This document shows positions 38,263 through 47,994 of a stretch of DNA of 64,000 bases, piece after piece. The stretch is from Shewanella gaetbuli. Its GTDB lineage: Bacteria; Pseudomonadota; Gammaproteobacteria; Enterobacterales; Shewanellaceae. The position numbers were made by a program, and so were the translations under genes. Below the pieces are notes generated by a model, which had not been told where the DNA came from, did not search any database, and saw only the letters and a list, made by a program, of their open reading frames with translations. Position 1 is the first letter of the stretch. Every line of letters begins with the position of its first letter. The DNA is taken from contig NZ_JAKIKP010000007.1 in NCBI RefSeq assembly GCF_023284065.1, positions 1-64,000 on the forward strand, written 5' to 3'.

Positions 38263-39966
38263 ATGAAGCAGTTTTATCCCCTTTGTACTACCGCTGTCAT
38301 CGTTGGCGCATTAACCGTTACCGCCTGTAATCAAAATAATCAGCACCCAAATCCAGATTCTCAGCAATCTAATTCTGCAGTCATTAGCCAAAATGGCAAT
38401 GACACGCTAGTCACCTTTAACGAACAACGTTTTCGTGAAGATATAAAGCAACTTGCCTCTGATGAGTTTGAAGGCCGTGCACCAACCACCCGTGGAGAAA
38501 AACTCACTATTGAATATCTCACCAAACAGTTCTCTGAAATGGGCTTAGAAGGCGCCAATAATGGCAGTTTTTTACAAGCGGTCCCAATGGTGACTTATAC
38601 CGCAAGCGAAGATCAAACTATTAGCTTAGCTGATATCCCGATGCAATATAGAAAAGATATCGTACTCAGCAGTCGTCATAACCATGAAAAAATTGACATA
38701 GCCAATGCTCCATTAGTATTTGTTGGATACGGGATTGATGCTCCGGAGTATCAATGGAATGATTACAAAGATATTGATATGAAAGGTAAAATTGCAGTCA
38801 TTCTAGTTAATGACCCAGGTTTTGCCCACCCAGAGGGTGATAAGTTTAATGGTTTAGCCATGACTTATTATGGTCGCTGGAGTTATAAGTTTGAACAAGC
38901 AACCCGTGCAGGAGCATTAGGCGCCATTATCATCCACGACACCAAACCCGCCTCTTATCCTTGGTCTGTTGTTGAAAATAGTTGGACCGGGCCACAACAA
39001 GACTTAGTACTCAATACCGACGAAGCACTTAATCGAATTCAGGTTGAGGGGTGGATGACTTTAGATGCCGCCAATAGCCTGTTCACCAAAGCTGGGTTAT
39101 CTTTACCCACTTTAATGGAGCGTGCTGCAGATCAACCCGTTAATGTAGAGCTTAACCAAACGGCCTCAATATCTTTTACTAATAAGACTGAATATTCGGA
39201 TAGCTATAATGTGGTCGCCACCTTGAAAGGTAGCTCTCAAGCAGAAGAACATATTCTCTATACCGCACATTGGGATCATATTGGTAAAGATGAAACCAAA
39301 GCTGGCGATCAAATTTATAATGGTGCACTCGACAATGCTTCTGGTACTGCTGGCATTATGGAAATAGCCCGTCAATTCGCTGATGCAGCCAAAAATGGCA
39401 ACCCACTAAAACGTTCACTCACTTTTGTGGCAACAACGGGTGAAGAGCAAGGGTTATTAGGTTCACGTTATTATGCCGCAAACCCTATCTACCCTTTAGA
39501 GAAAACGGTGGCGGTATTCAATTTAGACAGTACCAACATCTATGGTAAAACCAAAGATTACACTATAATTGGTAAAGGCCAGTCTGAGTTGGAAAACTAT
39601 TTGATTGATGCGGCAAAACAACAAAACCGCATCGCTATATCTGAAAAGAACCCTGCCTCTGGAGGTTTTTTCCGCTCAGACCATTTCAGTTTTGCTAAAT
39701 ATGGTGTTCCAGCGGTATTTGCTGGTGGAGGTAACGAGCCTTTAGATGAAGCAACGGCTGAATATAAAGCGCAAATGCAACAAACCATGAAAGGGTGTTA
39801 TCACAACGTATGTGACCATTACCAAGAATCATGGGATTTATCTGGGGCATTACAAGATTTAGCCGTCTATTACCATGCAACAGAAGCACTTGCTAATAAC
39901 CAAGACTGGCCAGGATATTTTGCGGCATCTGAGTTTTACCACTTAAGACCTGCAAAATCTGAATAG
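38263..39966 (+). CDS. M28-family peptidase lipoprotein
   Basis: A 567-residue exported metallopeptidase. The ATG at 38263 is preferred over a TTG at 38227 because it starts a lipoprotein signal (MKQFYPLCTTAVIVGALTVTAC, lipobox Cys22). A protease-associated insert (residues ~150-290) precedes the di-zinc catalytic core. Ligands are visible in TAHWDHIG, GALDNASGTAGIME, TTGEEQGLLGS, NLDST and FFRSDHFSFAKYG. It is likely an aminopeptidase anchored in the outer or inner membrane, scavenging peptides. It is a single gene with a terminator. Confidence 0.92.
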   Translation: MKQFYPLCTTAVIVGALTVTACNQNNQHPNPDSQQSNSAVISQNGNDTLVTFNEQRFREDIKQLASDEFEGRAPTTRGEKLTIEYLTKQFSEMGLEGANNGSFLQAVPMVTYTASEDQTISLADIPMQYRKDIVLSSRHNHEKIDIANAPLVFVGYGIDAPEYQWNDYKDIDMKGKIAVILVNDPGFAHPEGDKFNGLAMTYYGRWSYKFEQATRAGALGAIIIHDTKPASYPWSVVENSWTGPQQDLVLNTDEALNRIQVEGWMTLDAANSLFTKAGLSLPTLMERAADQPVNVELNQTASISFTNKTEYSDSYNVVATLKGSSQAEEHILYTAHWDHIGKDETKAGDQIYNGALDNASGTAGIMEIARQFADAAKNGNPLKRSLTFVATTGEEQGLLGSRYYAANPIYPLEKTVAVFNLDSTNIYGKTKDYTIIGKGQSELENYLIDAAKQQNRIAISEKNPASGGFFRSDHFSFAKYGVPAVFAGGGNEPLDEATAEYKAQMQQTMKGCYHNVCDHYQESWDLSGALQDLAVYYHATEALANNQDWPGYFAASEFYHLRPAKSE

Positions 39967-40000
39967 CAATGTCAGTCCGCTAAAACGATAGCGCCTTTTT

Positions 40001-40025
40001 AAAGCCCATTCACATGGGCTTTTTG
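40001..40025 (+). terminator. Rho-independent terminator of the M28 peptidase gene
   Basis: AAAGCCCAT (40001-40009) and ATGGGCTTT (40014-40022) close a four-base loop, followed by TTG and T-rich sequence. Confidence 0.88.
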
Positions 40026-40311
40026 TTTAAAAAACCAGCTGACCCTAAGATATTTTCAACAACTCAAACTTCATCATCCCCATTGAAAAATCAACAATAT
40101 TTCGCCACAAATACGCTAATAAATATGAATTCCTCAATTATTAACGAATATCAGTAAACATTCTTTATTTTTAAAAACATTAAAAAGGATAATTCCCATA
40201 AAAAAAGCCCATTTAATGATGTTTAATCAAAAATAACACTTGGATGATGAACAAAATGCTGGCAAAGTAGATTCCAGATAAAGATTAATTAAATGTTTTT
40301 GGAGCAGTTTT
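40026..40311. other. AT-rich leader/promoter region of asnB
   Basis: With the terminator, this fills the 345-bp gap before asnB. It is strongly AT-rich with runs such as TTTTTAAAAA, but I see no convincing -35/-10 pair, ORF or long stem. The RBS TTTGGAGCAG precedes the ATG at 40312. Confidence 0.5.
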
Positions 40312-41979
40312 ATGTGTTCAATATTTTCAATTTTAGATATCAAGTCAGATGCAAGTGAACTTCGTCAGGTTGCACTTGAAATGTCAAAACTGCTTAGACA
40401 CCGTGGCCCAGATTGGTCAGGTATTTACGCTGACGACCGCGCTATTTTAGCCCATGAACGTCTAGCGATTGTTGACGTTGACCATGGTGCACAACCTTTA
40501 ATAAGCCAAGACGGCAACATCGTTTTAGCCGTTAACGGTGAAATCTACAACCACAAACAATTAAAAGCTGAGTTAGGTGAGAAATATCAGTACCAAACAA
40601 ACTCAGATTGTGAAGTTATCTTATCGCTATATCAAGAATATGGCGTTGAATTTCTAGATAAATTAAACGGGATTTTTGCCTTTGTTCTTTATGACAAAAC
40701 TAAAGATGCGTTTTTAGTTGGCCGTGACCATATTGGTATTATCCCGTTATATACAGGCCATGATGCCGCGGGTAACTTTTATGTTGCGTCTGAAATGAAA
40801 GCCCTTATGCCGGTTTGTAAAACAGTTGAAGAATTTCAGCCTGGACAGTACCTCTATTCAAAAGATGACAAACCAAGCAAATATTATGTTCGTGACTGGA
40901 TGGAGTTCAGCGCCGTAGAAGAAAACCCTGCAAGCGTTGAAGAACTTCGCGATGCATTAGAAGCCGCAGTAAAACGTCAGTTAATGTCTGATGTACCTTA
41001 TGGTGTTTTATTATCTGGCGGGTTAGATTCATCTGTAATTTCAGCTATTACGCAAACTTTTGCAAAACATCGTATAGAAAATGACGGTGAGACTGGCGCA
41101 TGGTGGCCACAACTGCATTCATTTGCAGTAGGTCTTGAAGAGTCTCCAGACTTAAAAGCCGCGCAAAAAGTGGCTGATGCAATTGGTACCATTCACCACC
41201 CAATTACTTACACCTTCCAAGAAGGTTTAGATGCCATAAAAGAAGTTATTTATCATCTAGAAACTTATGATGTGACCACCATTCGTGCAGCGACGCCGAT
41301 GTACTTAATGGCACGAAAAATTAAAGCCATGGGTATCAAAATGGTGTTGTCGGGTGAAGGTGCTGACGAGTTGTTTGGCGGATATTTATACTTCCACAAA
41401 GCACCAAACGCTCAAGCTTTCCATGAAGAATTAGTGCGAAAATTAGATAAACTGCACTTATTTGATTGTTTACGTGCTAACAAAGCTATGGCCGCATGGG
41501 GATTAGAAGCACGTGTACCATTCTTAGATAAAGAGTTTATGGATGTTGCAATGCGCATTAATCCTGAAGCCAAAATGTCTAAAGACGGTAAAATAGAAAA
41601 ACATATTCTTCGTCAGGCGTTTGAACACAAGTTACCTAAAGAAGTTGCTTGGCGTCAAAAAGAGCAATTTAGTGATGGTGTGGGTTACTCTTGGATTGAT
41701 GGTTTAAAAGACCATGCAGCGAAACATGTTGACGATGTTCAACTTGCGAATGCCAAGTTCCGTTTCCCTTACAACACCCCTGAAACCAAAGAAGCGTACT
41801 TCTATCGTTGCTATTTTGAGGAATTTTTCCCACTACCCACGGCAGCAGAAACTGTACCGGGTGGTAAATCAGTCGCATGTTCTACGCCAGAGGCATTAGC
41901 ATGGGATGAAAGCTTACAAGGAATTATTGACCCTTCAGGACGCGCCGTAAGAAACGTGCACGAAAGTAGCTATCAATAA
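40312..41979 (+). CDS. asnB: Asparagine synthetase B, glutamine-hydrolysing
   Basis: A 555-residue enzyme, one residue longer than E. coli AsnB. Cys2 directly after the start Met is the glutaminase nucleophile (MCSIFSILD), followed by RHRGPDWSG and the VNGEIYNH loop. The C-terminal synthetase has the PP-loop LLSGGLDSS and GEGADELFGGY. It makes asparagine from aspartate, ATP and glutamine. It is a single gene between two terminators. Confidence 0.97.
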   Translation: MCSIFSILDIKSDASELRQVALEMSKLLRHRGPDWSGIYADDRAILAHERLAIVDVDHGAQPLISQDGNIVLAVNGEIYNHKQLKAELGEKYQYQTNSDCEVILSLYQEYGVEFLDKLNGIFAFVLYDKTKDAFLVGRDHIGIIPLYTGHDAAGNFYVASEMKALMPVCKTVEEFQPGQYLYSKDDKPSKYYVRDWMEFSAVEENPASVEELRDALEAAVKRQLMSDVPYGVLLSGGLDSSVISAITQTFAKHRIENDGETGAWWPQLHSFAVGLEESPDLKAAQKVADAIGTIHHPITYTFQEGLDAIKEVIYHLETYDVTTIRAATPMYLMARKIKAMGIKMVLSGEGADELFGGYLYFHKAPNAQAFHEELVRKLDKLHLFDCLRANKAMAAWGLEARVPFLDKEFMDVAMRINPEAKMSKDGKIEKHILRQAFEHKLPKEVAWRQKEQFSDGVGYSWIDGLKDHAAKHVDDVQLANAKFRFPYNTPETKEAYFYRCYFEEFFPLPTAAETVPGGKSVACSTPEALAWDESLQGIIDPSGRAVRNVHESSYQ

Positions 41980-42008
41980 ACACGTTAAACTCGCTACTTT
42001 TTATTGCC

Positions 42009-42036
42009 AACGCCCTTTTAATCAAAGGGCGTTTTT
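42009..42036 (+). terminator. Rho-independent terminator of asnB
   Basis: AACGCCCTTT (42009-42018) pairs with AAAGGGCGTT (42024-42033), followed by more T. The remaining ~220 bp to the next gene are AT-rich with no further structure that I can defend. Confidence 0.9.
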
Positions 42037-42256
42037 GATCCTAATCAATGAGTACAGCCAACTCGCGTATTAAATTTTGACCGTGATGGCCGATTATCAA
42101 TTATTATTTGATAATAATTCAAAAAATATCCTATATATCATTTACTGCCAAAAAGTTATCATACTAACATGAACAGAGTATTCACTCTAAATGCGATTTT
42201 ACAACTTAAGACACCGCTAATATCAGCCTGCTTTTTACTTTTTTGGAATACAAATT

Positions 42257-42913
42257 ATGACACATCCTATTATTGCTGACTTGCAAAAACGCTATACCAC
42301 TAAACATTATGACCCAACAAAACGTGTATCTGCTGAAGACATGGCTGTTATATGTGAAACCATGCGTTTGTCTGCATCTTCAATTAATTCTCAGCCGTGG
42401 AAATTTATTGTCATAGAAAGCGATGAAGCAAAACAACGTATGCACGATACATTTGCGAATAAGTTTCAATTTAACCAAAAACATATTAAGCAAAGCTCAC
42501 ATGTCATTTTATTTGCACATAATCCCAAATACACCAGAGATGACTACGCAAAAGTAGTCGATCAAGGTATTGCAGACCAACGCACCAAGCCAGAAGATCG
42601 AGAAACGGCATTTGGTGGTTTTGCTTTTGCAGAAATTAATACTGATGAAAATGGGAATACCGCGTCATGGACTAAAGCGCAAACCTATTTAGCCTTAGGT
42701 AACACGCTCCACACACTTGCAAGACTAGGTATTGACTCCACTACGATGGAAGGGGTTGATAGTGAATTAATCAGTGAAATTTTTTCAGAAGAACTAGAGG
42801 GTTATGTCTGTGAGGTGGCTTTGGCCATTGGTTATCATCATCAAGATAGTGACTACAATGCCAAGCTACCTAAATCGCGACTCACTAAAGAGCAAGTGAT
42901 TAAAACTATTTAA
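42257..42913 (+). CDS. nfsB: NfsB-like oxygen-insensitive NAD(P)H nitroreductase
   Basis: A 218-residue flavoprotein (E. coli NfsB is 217). The FMN-binding N-terminal segment is present (RYTTKHYDP, then SASSINSQPWKFIVI). The C-terminal AIGYHHQDSDYNAKLPKSRL corresponds to VGHHSVEDFNATLPKSRL in the E. coli protein. It reduces nitroaromatics, quinones or dihydropteridines by two-electron steps; the physiological substrate is not known. It is alone, with its own terminator. Confidence 0.9.
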   Translation: MTHPIIADLQKRYTTKHYDPTKRVSAEDMAVICETMRLSASSINSQPWKFIVIESDEAKQRMHDTFANKFQFNQKHIKQSSHVILFAHNPKYTRDDYAKVVDQGIADQRTKPEDRETAFGGFAFAEINTDENGNTASWTKAQTYLALGNTLHTLARLGIDSTTMEGVDSELISEIFSEELEGYVCEVALAIGYHHQDSDYNAKLPKSRLTKEQVIKTI

Positions 42914-42935
42914 AATTAATTCCAAATTATTAATC

Positions 42936-42972
42936 GGGCAATGGTGTTTTTAATGCACTATTGCCCTTTTTT
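42936..42972 (+). terminator. Rho-independent terminator of nfsB
   Basis: GGGCAATGGTG (42936-42946) pairs with CACTATTGCCC (42956-42966) with one mismatch, followed by TTTTTTC. The ~230 bp from here to the LysR start are AT-rich and otherwise featureless to me. Confidence 0.88.
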
Positions 42973-43204
42973 CTTTGTCATTGTTTGTATATATTTGAAA
43001 TGTATCTCATTAATATTTAGTAGTATTTTTTTGAGAAGATATCGGTTTAATAAAACTATTTAGAAACAAAAAATCGATTGTTTAATTTGATTTGTCACTG
43101 ACAATAACCATCAAAAATCAATTTAAAATTATCACAATAAATAACCCGTTATCTGTTCAAAAATGTTCGAAAATTCATTTAACTGAATGATAAGAAGGCT
43201 CACA

Positions 43205-44104
43205 ATGTCACAAGCAAAGTCAACATTAGAACAATGGCGGATATTACAAGCTGTTGTTGATTACGGTGGGTACGCCCAAGCAGCTCAGCAGTTGAATAAA
43301 AGCCAGTCTTCTCTGAATCACGCTGTGGCTAAATTACAGCGTCAATTAGATATACAGCTACTTGAAGTTAGAGGCAGAAAAGCATATTTAACTGAGCAAG
43401 GTGAAGTAATGCTTCGTCGTTCACGACATTTAACTCAATCTGTTGATGAGTTAGAACAATTAGCTTCTAATCTGGGACAAGGTTGGGAACCTAGCCTCAC
43501 AATAGCAAAAGAAATCATTTATCCGACAGAAACATTGGTAAATGCACTCAAAGCATTTATTCCTTTCAGTAGAGGCACTCGTGTTAGTGTTGTTGATTCG
43601 GTCATATCTGGTACACATGATTTAATTAATCAACAATCGGTAAATATCGCAATTTGCGCTACCCCACCAAAAAGTCATTTAGCTCAACCATTATGTGAAG
43701 CAGAATTTGAATTAGTCTGCCACCCTATGCATCCATTAGCCCACCTTCAAACTATCGATGATGAAAAGCAATTAGCTCAATATCTCCAAATTGTAATTAA
43801 GGATACCGGCATTAATGCGAATCAAGATACCGGTTGGTTAAAATCAGAACAACGCATAACTGTTTCAAATTTTCATGAAGCAAAAGTATTGATTGCACGT
43901 CAAATTGGTTTTTGTTGGATACCTAACTTTTTAGTTGAAAAAGAGATAGAATCTGGTGAGTTACATCGATTAAAGTTGCATGGTAGTCATAAAAGAAGAA
44001 TCACATTAAATTTGATTGTGCCTAACAGAGATAGACAAGGCCCAGCATCTAAGTTGCTAGAAAGCTTGATTTTATCGCAACATAACATAGCCACACTCAA
44101 ATAA
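43205..44104 (+). CDS. LysR-family transcriptional regulator
   Basis: A 299-residue regulator of normal length. The winged helix is clear (LEQWRILQAVVDYGGYAQAA, then SQSSLNHAVAKLQRQLDIQL). The effector domain follows from residue ~90. The start is ATG 43205, six codons inside the longest frame, because AAGAAGG lies 6-12 bases before it. The target is unknown: its upstream neighbour nfsB is separated by a terminator and the downstream gene is convergent. Confidence 0.88.
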   Translation: MSQAKSTLEQWRILQAVVDYGGYAQAAQQLNKSQSSLNHAVAKLQRQLDIQLLEVRGRKAYLTEQGEVMLRRSRHLTQSVDELEQLASNLGQGWEPSLTIAKEIIYPTETLVNALKAFIPFSRGTRVSVVDSVISGTHDLINQQSVNIAICATPPKSHLAQPLCEAEFELVCHPMHPLAHLQTIDDEKQLAQYLQIVIKDTGINANQDTGWLKSEQRITVSNFHEAKVLIARQIGFCWIPNFLVEKEIESGELHRLKLHGSHKRRITLNLIVPNRDRQGPASKLLESLILSQHNIATLK

Positions 44105-44130
44105 AGGCCATAGCAGTGAAACAATTAACA

Positions 44131-45432
44131 CTATACAGTTAGGTTTAATGAAGTGTGAGTATTTTCATTAGTAGAGTCCGCTTGATTTGATTGATACGCC
44201 AAAGTCGCAATGGGCATTAAAGGCTTATCTGTTTCTGTTGACTCAATCATTTCCTGTTTAAAGCGAACTTGTATTAATGAAGGCTGTTGCGATTCTGCTG
44301 CCTGCTGATATGGCGCTAACTGAGACTCTTGAAAGCCCTGAAATTCATCATTAGTTTGTTGATAAGTGTTAGCGAGCTCATTAATAGATTGATTATCATC
44401 TGCACTAAAAACCTTATCTTTACGTAATTCAGCTAGCTCTGCTTTAGCTTGATTCATTTTCTGCACTGCCTCTGCAGCCACTTTAATATCGGCACTAGAT
44501 GGTTGAACGGGTGCCATTGCAGCGGCATAAACCTTTTGCATTTTATTGTATGTGGCTAATGGATCACCTTCTATCACGCTAACATCAATTTTTACCTCAC
44601 CTTCAACGGCATATCTATTGCCATCAGGGCCTTTTTCATAAGTGTAGGTAGGTGATTGCGCAAACATGCCCCCGACAGCTTTATGGGCTTGTTCATGTTG
44701 CTTCACTTCCATATCTCGGGCAGATAATTCAGAAATGATCTCTTGTTCTATAGCATCAATTTTTTGTTGCTGTTGTGAAGTTTCCTTTTCAGTTTGTCGC
44801 TCATCGTCTTGAGAGTCTTGCGCAATATTTTCATTTTGGATTTGAGATGATTGTTTATCAATTGAGTGTGTAACTGACTCGGTAATATTGTCAGTTTGGG
44901 CCGTTGGTGACAATTCATCTACCGTTTGATTCACTAATGGTTTACTAACCGGGTTATTAGCATTAATTGAAAAACCTGCCGACGTATTATTGACCTTAGA
45001 ATTGTTAATTTGAAAAAGTGATGAAGGCGGAAGTGTCGCTTGATCAGAAGCATTAAATTTAGCTTCAAACTGCGTATTATGTTCTTCACTCTGCATCGCT
45101 ATTTGAAGCGGGTTTAAAGCAGAAATATGTCCTGGCCCTGTTCGTAAACTTAAGCCTTCAGTTAGGCTAATATTATTGGGGGTAGTTTTGACAGAAGTCG
45201 AGTTAATCAGGGTATTTTGACGAACATTATCAGTAACTGATTGAGAGGTTAATTTGGCATTCTGACTTGTCGTCGCCATTGAATAAGCAACATTATTTCG
45301 AATAACAGGAGAAGTTAACCCTTTTTTTGAATCAGGGGCAATAGCTAAGTCTACTCTAGAGGATTGAGTAGACGTAGGCCGTTTGATTGAAACCTGCACG
45401 GCCATGGGGTTCGAAGGTTGTCGAATATCCAT
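44131..45432 (-). CDS. SprA-related putative metalloprotease
   Basis: A 433-residue protein with a long Ser/Thr/Asn/Gln-rich, probably disordered N-terminal half (residues 1-~225). A compact C-terminal part matches the SprA-related family: KQHEQAHKAVGG gives an HExxH zinc motif at His246-Glu247-His250, followed by YTYEKGPDGNRYAVEGEVKIDVSVIEGDP. A coiled Lys/Ala/Glu helix follows. No signal peptide is seen. Family members are predicted metalloproteases of unknown role. The next gene on the same strand encodes a small flagellar-rod-like protein. Confidence 0.82.
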   Translation of the reverse strand: MDIRQPSNPMAVQVSIKRPTSTQSSRVDLAIAPDSKKGLTSPVIRNNVAYSMATTSQNAKLTSQSVTDNVRQNTLINSTSVKTTPNNISLTEGLSLRTGPGHISALNPLQIAMQSEEHNTQFEAKFNASDQATLPPSSLFQINNSKVNNTSAGFSINANNPVSKPLVNQTVDELSPTAQTDNITESVTHSIDKQSSQIQNENIAQDSQDDERQTEKETSQQQQKIDAIEQEIISELSARDMEVKQHEQAHKAVGGMFAQSPTYTYEKGPDGNRYAVEGEVKIDVSVIEGDPLATYNKMQKVYAAAMAPVQPSSADIKVAAEAVQKMNQAKAELAELRKDKVFSADDNQSINELANTYQQTNDEFQGFQESQLAPYQQAAESQQPSLIQVRFKQEMIESTETDKPLMPIATLAYQSNQADSTNENTHTSLNLTV

Positions 45433-45479
45433 TTTTAACCAAGCGATTGATTGTATAAGGATTAACTTACACTTCTAGC

Positions 45480-45500
45480 TTAAGGTTTAAGGTTTAAGGT
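45480..45500. repeat. Three perfect TTAAGGT tandem copies
   Basis: Seven-base units at 45480, 45487 and 45494. They are flanked by an 11-base direct repeat TTACACTTCTA at 45467-45477 and 45505-45515, the second of which contains the stop codon of the small gene beginning at 45789. This looks like a slippage product. Confidence 0.8.
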
Positions 45501-45504
45501 TACA

Positions 45505-45789
45505 TTACACTTCTATATCAATAATACTGCCGACAGTATTATCAGCAGCTTGAATCACTTTGGCTGACGCTTCACCTTGCTGAACTGATTCAATTGCCGA
45601 GACAATAGCCTCATTTTTATCTACCGACTGGGTAGACTGGCTACTTAAAGTCACTGTATCTTCTTGAACCGTTGGCGTAGTTGAAGCCTGCGTTTCTGGT
45701 GCTGCAACCGCTGTTGTCGCCTGAGCCAAACCTTGTTGTGAGCTTTGTAAGCCTTGAACGCCAGATGAATAAGCAGATTGAACATTCAT
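45505..45789 (-). CDS. Small flagellar rod/hook-like protein, function unknown
   Basis: A 94-residue protein, Gln/Ser/Thr-rich in the middle. The first ~30 residues (MNVQSAYSSGVQGLQSSQQG) resemble the N-terminal helix of flagellar rod and hook proteins. The last ~22 (SAKVIQAADNTVGSIIDIEV) resemble their C-terminal helix, in which phrases like AKVIQTADEMLGTLLDI are common. The middle domains of a real rod protein are absent. It could be a minimal axial-like protein or a secretion chaperone-like product; this is inference from recalled family patterns. It sits 72 bases upstream of the SprA-like gene on the same strand. Confidence 0.7.
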   Translation of the reverse strand: MNVQSAYSSGVQGLQSSQQGLAQATTAVAAPETQASTTPTVQEDTVTLSSQSTQSVDKNEAIVSAIESVQQGEASAKVIQAADNTVGSIIDIEV

Positions 45790-45884
45790 AATTTAACCTT
45801 ATTTGTACAGCTAAATGATAGCTTGATTATGGCTTATTTGGCGTAAAATGTACAGGTTTTAACCAGCACTCAGTAGGTTGTAAG

Positions 45885-47003
45885 TTAGCATGAATGGGCG
45901 GTCCACTCGCCTTGCCAATCTTTAAACACAGGGTTAAAGCCTTGTTTTTTCATCACTTCAACCATTGTTTCTACGGATCTTTCATCACTTATTTCAAATT
46001 GATCTAATTGCGAATTCGGTTCAACATATCCCCCAGGTTGCGTTGAACTTCCCGCGCTCAAATTAGTGATGCCTAGAGGGAGAAGATTCTCTCTTAACTC
46101 AGGAGTTTCTCTGGTCGACAAACTAATATCTAGCTGGTGATTTAACAATCTAAAGGCACAAATTAATTGCACTAAGCCCAAATCCGTCATCAATACTTTT
46201 GGTTGAATACCACCGGTACAAGGTCGTAATCTTGGTAATGAAATGCTATAACGAGTTTGCCAATATTTTTGCTCTAAATACGCTAAATGATGCCCCATTA
46301 ATAGCGCGTCTAATCGCCAATCATCTAACCCCAACAGCACTCCCAAGCCAACTTTCTCAACGCCCGCTTGCGCGGCTCGGTCTGGAGTATTCAATCGATA
46401 ATTGAAGTCTTGTTTTTTACCACGAGTATGGTGTTTAGCGTAAGTCATCGGCTGGTAGGTTTCTTGGTATACCATAACGGCATCTAAACCTTGACTGACT
46501 AATGTTTGATATCCGACAGTAGTTAAAGGCTGTACTTCTAACGCAAGGTAATTAAAGTGCTGTTTGATCAAAGGCAGCATTTTTGAAAAGTATTCAATGC
46601 CCACTTTAGTTTCATGCTCACCTGACACTAATAATATTGAGTCAAAACCCCGCGATTTAATCACCTTAATTTCTGCTAAAATCTCAGCTTCATTTAAGGT
46701 TTTACGCTTAATTTTGTTGCTCATGGTAAAACCACAATAATCACATTCATTCGCGCACAAATTTGATAGATATAACGGTAAATAAAGCCCTAAATTCGAA
46801 CCAAACCTTTGCCGAGTTAACTGTGCTGACATTTGCGCCATGGTTTCAATATAGGGCACTGCAGCAGGTGACAACAATGCCATTAAGCTTTTTAAGTTAC
46901 CTGTAGGGTTTAACAGTGCCTTTTCAACATCTTTAGCGGTTGAGCTGTATAACGTTAACGATAGATCAGCAATATCCAACTGGTTGAATTGTGTTGAAAA
47001 CAT
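45885..47003 (-). CDS. thiH: 2-iminoacetate synthase ThiH
   Basis: A 372-residue radical SAM enzyme that cleaves tyrosine to dehydroglycine and p-cresol for the thiazole ring of thiamin. The cluster motif is CANECDYCGF (CxxxCxxC). LYLPLYLSNLC before it and STQPGGY near the end are family hallmarks. It is the last gene of the thi operon, 2 bases after thiG. Its presence, rather than glycine oxidase ThiO, indicates the anaerobe-compatible route. Confidence 0.95.
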   Translation of the reverse strand: MFSTQFNQLDIADLSLTLYSSTAKDVEKALLNPTGNLKSLMALLSPAAVPYIETMAQMSAQLTRQRFGSNLGLYLPLYLSNLCANECDYCGFTMSNKIKRKTLNEAEILAEIKVIKSRGFDSILLVSGEHETKVGIEYFSKMLPLIKQHFNYLALEVQPLTTVGYQTLVSQGLDAVMVYQETYQPMTYAKHHTRGKKQDFNYRLNTPDRAAQAGVEKVGLGVLLGLDDWRLDALLMGHHLAYLEQKYWQTRYSISLPRLRPCTGGIQPKVLMTDLGLVQLICAFRLLNHQLDISLSTRETPELRENLLPLGITNLSAGSSTQPGGYVEPNSQLDQFEISDERSVETMVEVMKKQGFNPVFKDWQGEWTAHSC

Positions 47004-47005
47004 AA

Positions 47006-47785
47006 TTAACCGCCTGTAATCGAGGTATTCAAAAAGCCGGTCAATGGACTGGTATTGTTCGCATTTGTCGTTACATCACCTAACCCAGCAAGATACGCTT
47101 GCCTGCCACTTTCTACTGCTTGTTTGAAACATTTCGCCATAATTTCTGGTTTAGCACTGCTGGCAATGGCAGTATTCACCAACACCGCATCAGCGCCCAT
47201 TTCCATTGCCCTACAAGCTTGTGATGGTGCGCCTATTCCTGCATCAACCACAACAGGCACATTAGCTTGTTCAATAATGATTTTTAAAAATGTTTCGGTC
47301 GCTAAGCCCTGATTACTGCCAATCGGACTCCCCAAGGGCATTAAAGCGGCACAACCAACATCCTCTAACTTTCGACATAAAACCGGATCAGCATGAATAT
47401 AGGGCAGTACAATAAACCCTTTATCACATAGTGCTTTAGCTGCTGTCAGTGTTTCAATAGGATCAGGCATAAGGTATTTAGGATCGGGATGGATCTCTAA
47501 CTTTATCCATTTTGTCGCTAACATCTCATGGGCTAATTCTGCAGCAAAAATAGCTTCTTTAGCATTTCTTGCCCCTGCGGTATTAGGAAGTAGCTTAACG
47601 CCTAATTGCTGTAAAGGCGCTAATATGTCATCTAACCCCGTATTAAAGTCCACTCTTTTCATTGCTAACGTCACTAACTCTGATTGTGACTCTTTAATTG
47701 AATTGAGCATGGTTGTTGAATGATTGAACTTACCTGTTCCTGTAAATAGCCGTGATGAAAATTGATGACCGGATATCGTTAACAT
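47006..47785 (-). CDS. thiG: Thiazole synthase ThiG
   Basis: A 259-residue TIM-barrel enzyme that joins 1-deoxyxylulose 5-phosphate, dehydroglycine and ThiS-thiocarboxylate into the thiazole. It shows [12 protein letters not shown] at the start, [40 protein letters not shown] and [12 protein letters not shown], all standard. It is 2 bases after thiS. Confidence 0.97.
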   Translation of the reverse strand: MLTISGHQFSSRLFTGTGKFNHSTTMLNSIKESQSELVTLAMKRVDFNTGLDDILAPLQQLGVKLLPNTAGARNAKEAIFAAELAHEMLATKWIKLEIHPDPKYLMPDPIETLTAAKALCDKGFIVLPYIHADPVLCRKLEDVGCAALMPLGSPIGSNQGLATETFLKIIIEQANVPVVVDAGIGAPSQACRAMEMGADAVLVNTAIASSAKPEIMAKCFKQAVESGRQAYLAGLGDVTTNANNTSPLTGFLNTSITGG

Positions 47786-47787
47786 GA

Positions 47788-47991
47788 TTAGCCTCCTGCT
47801 ACCGCTGAAAAAAACTCAATATTGTCGTTAGGTTGGCACACATACTCATGCCATTGACTCCGCGGAATTATTCGTTGGTTAACCACTAATGCAACACTGT
47901 TATGGGAAATACCTTTGTTATCTAATAATTCAGTTAAAACAACATTGGTATTTATATTTTCTAATTGTTGGTTAATCGTAATTTGAATCAT
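47788..47991 (-). CDS. thiS: Sulfur carrier protein ThiS
   Basis: A 67-residue ubiquitin-fold carrier ending in the obligatory Gly-Gly (FFSAVAGG), which ThiF adenylates and which then receives sulfur. It has the conserved [15 protein letters not shown] segment. It lies between thiF and thiG with gaps of only 2-3 bases. Confidence 0.96.
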   Translation of the reverse strand: MIQITINQQLENINTNVVLTELLDNKGISHNSVALVVNQRIIPRSQWHEYVCQPNDNIEFFSAVAGG

Positions 47992-47994
47992 TTA

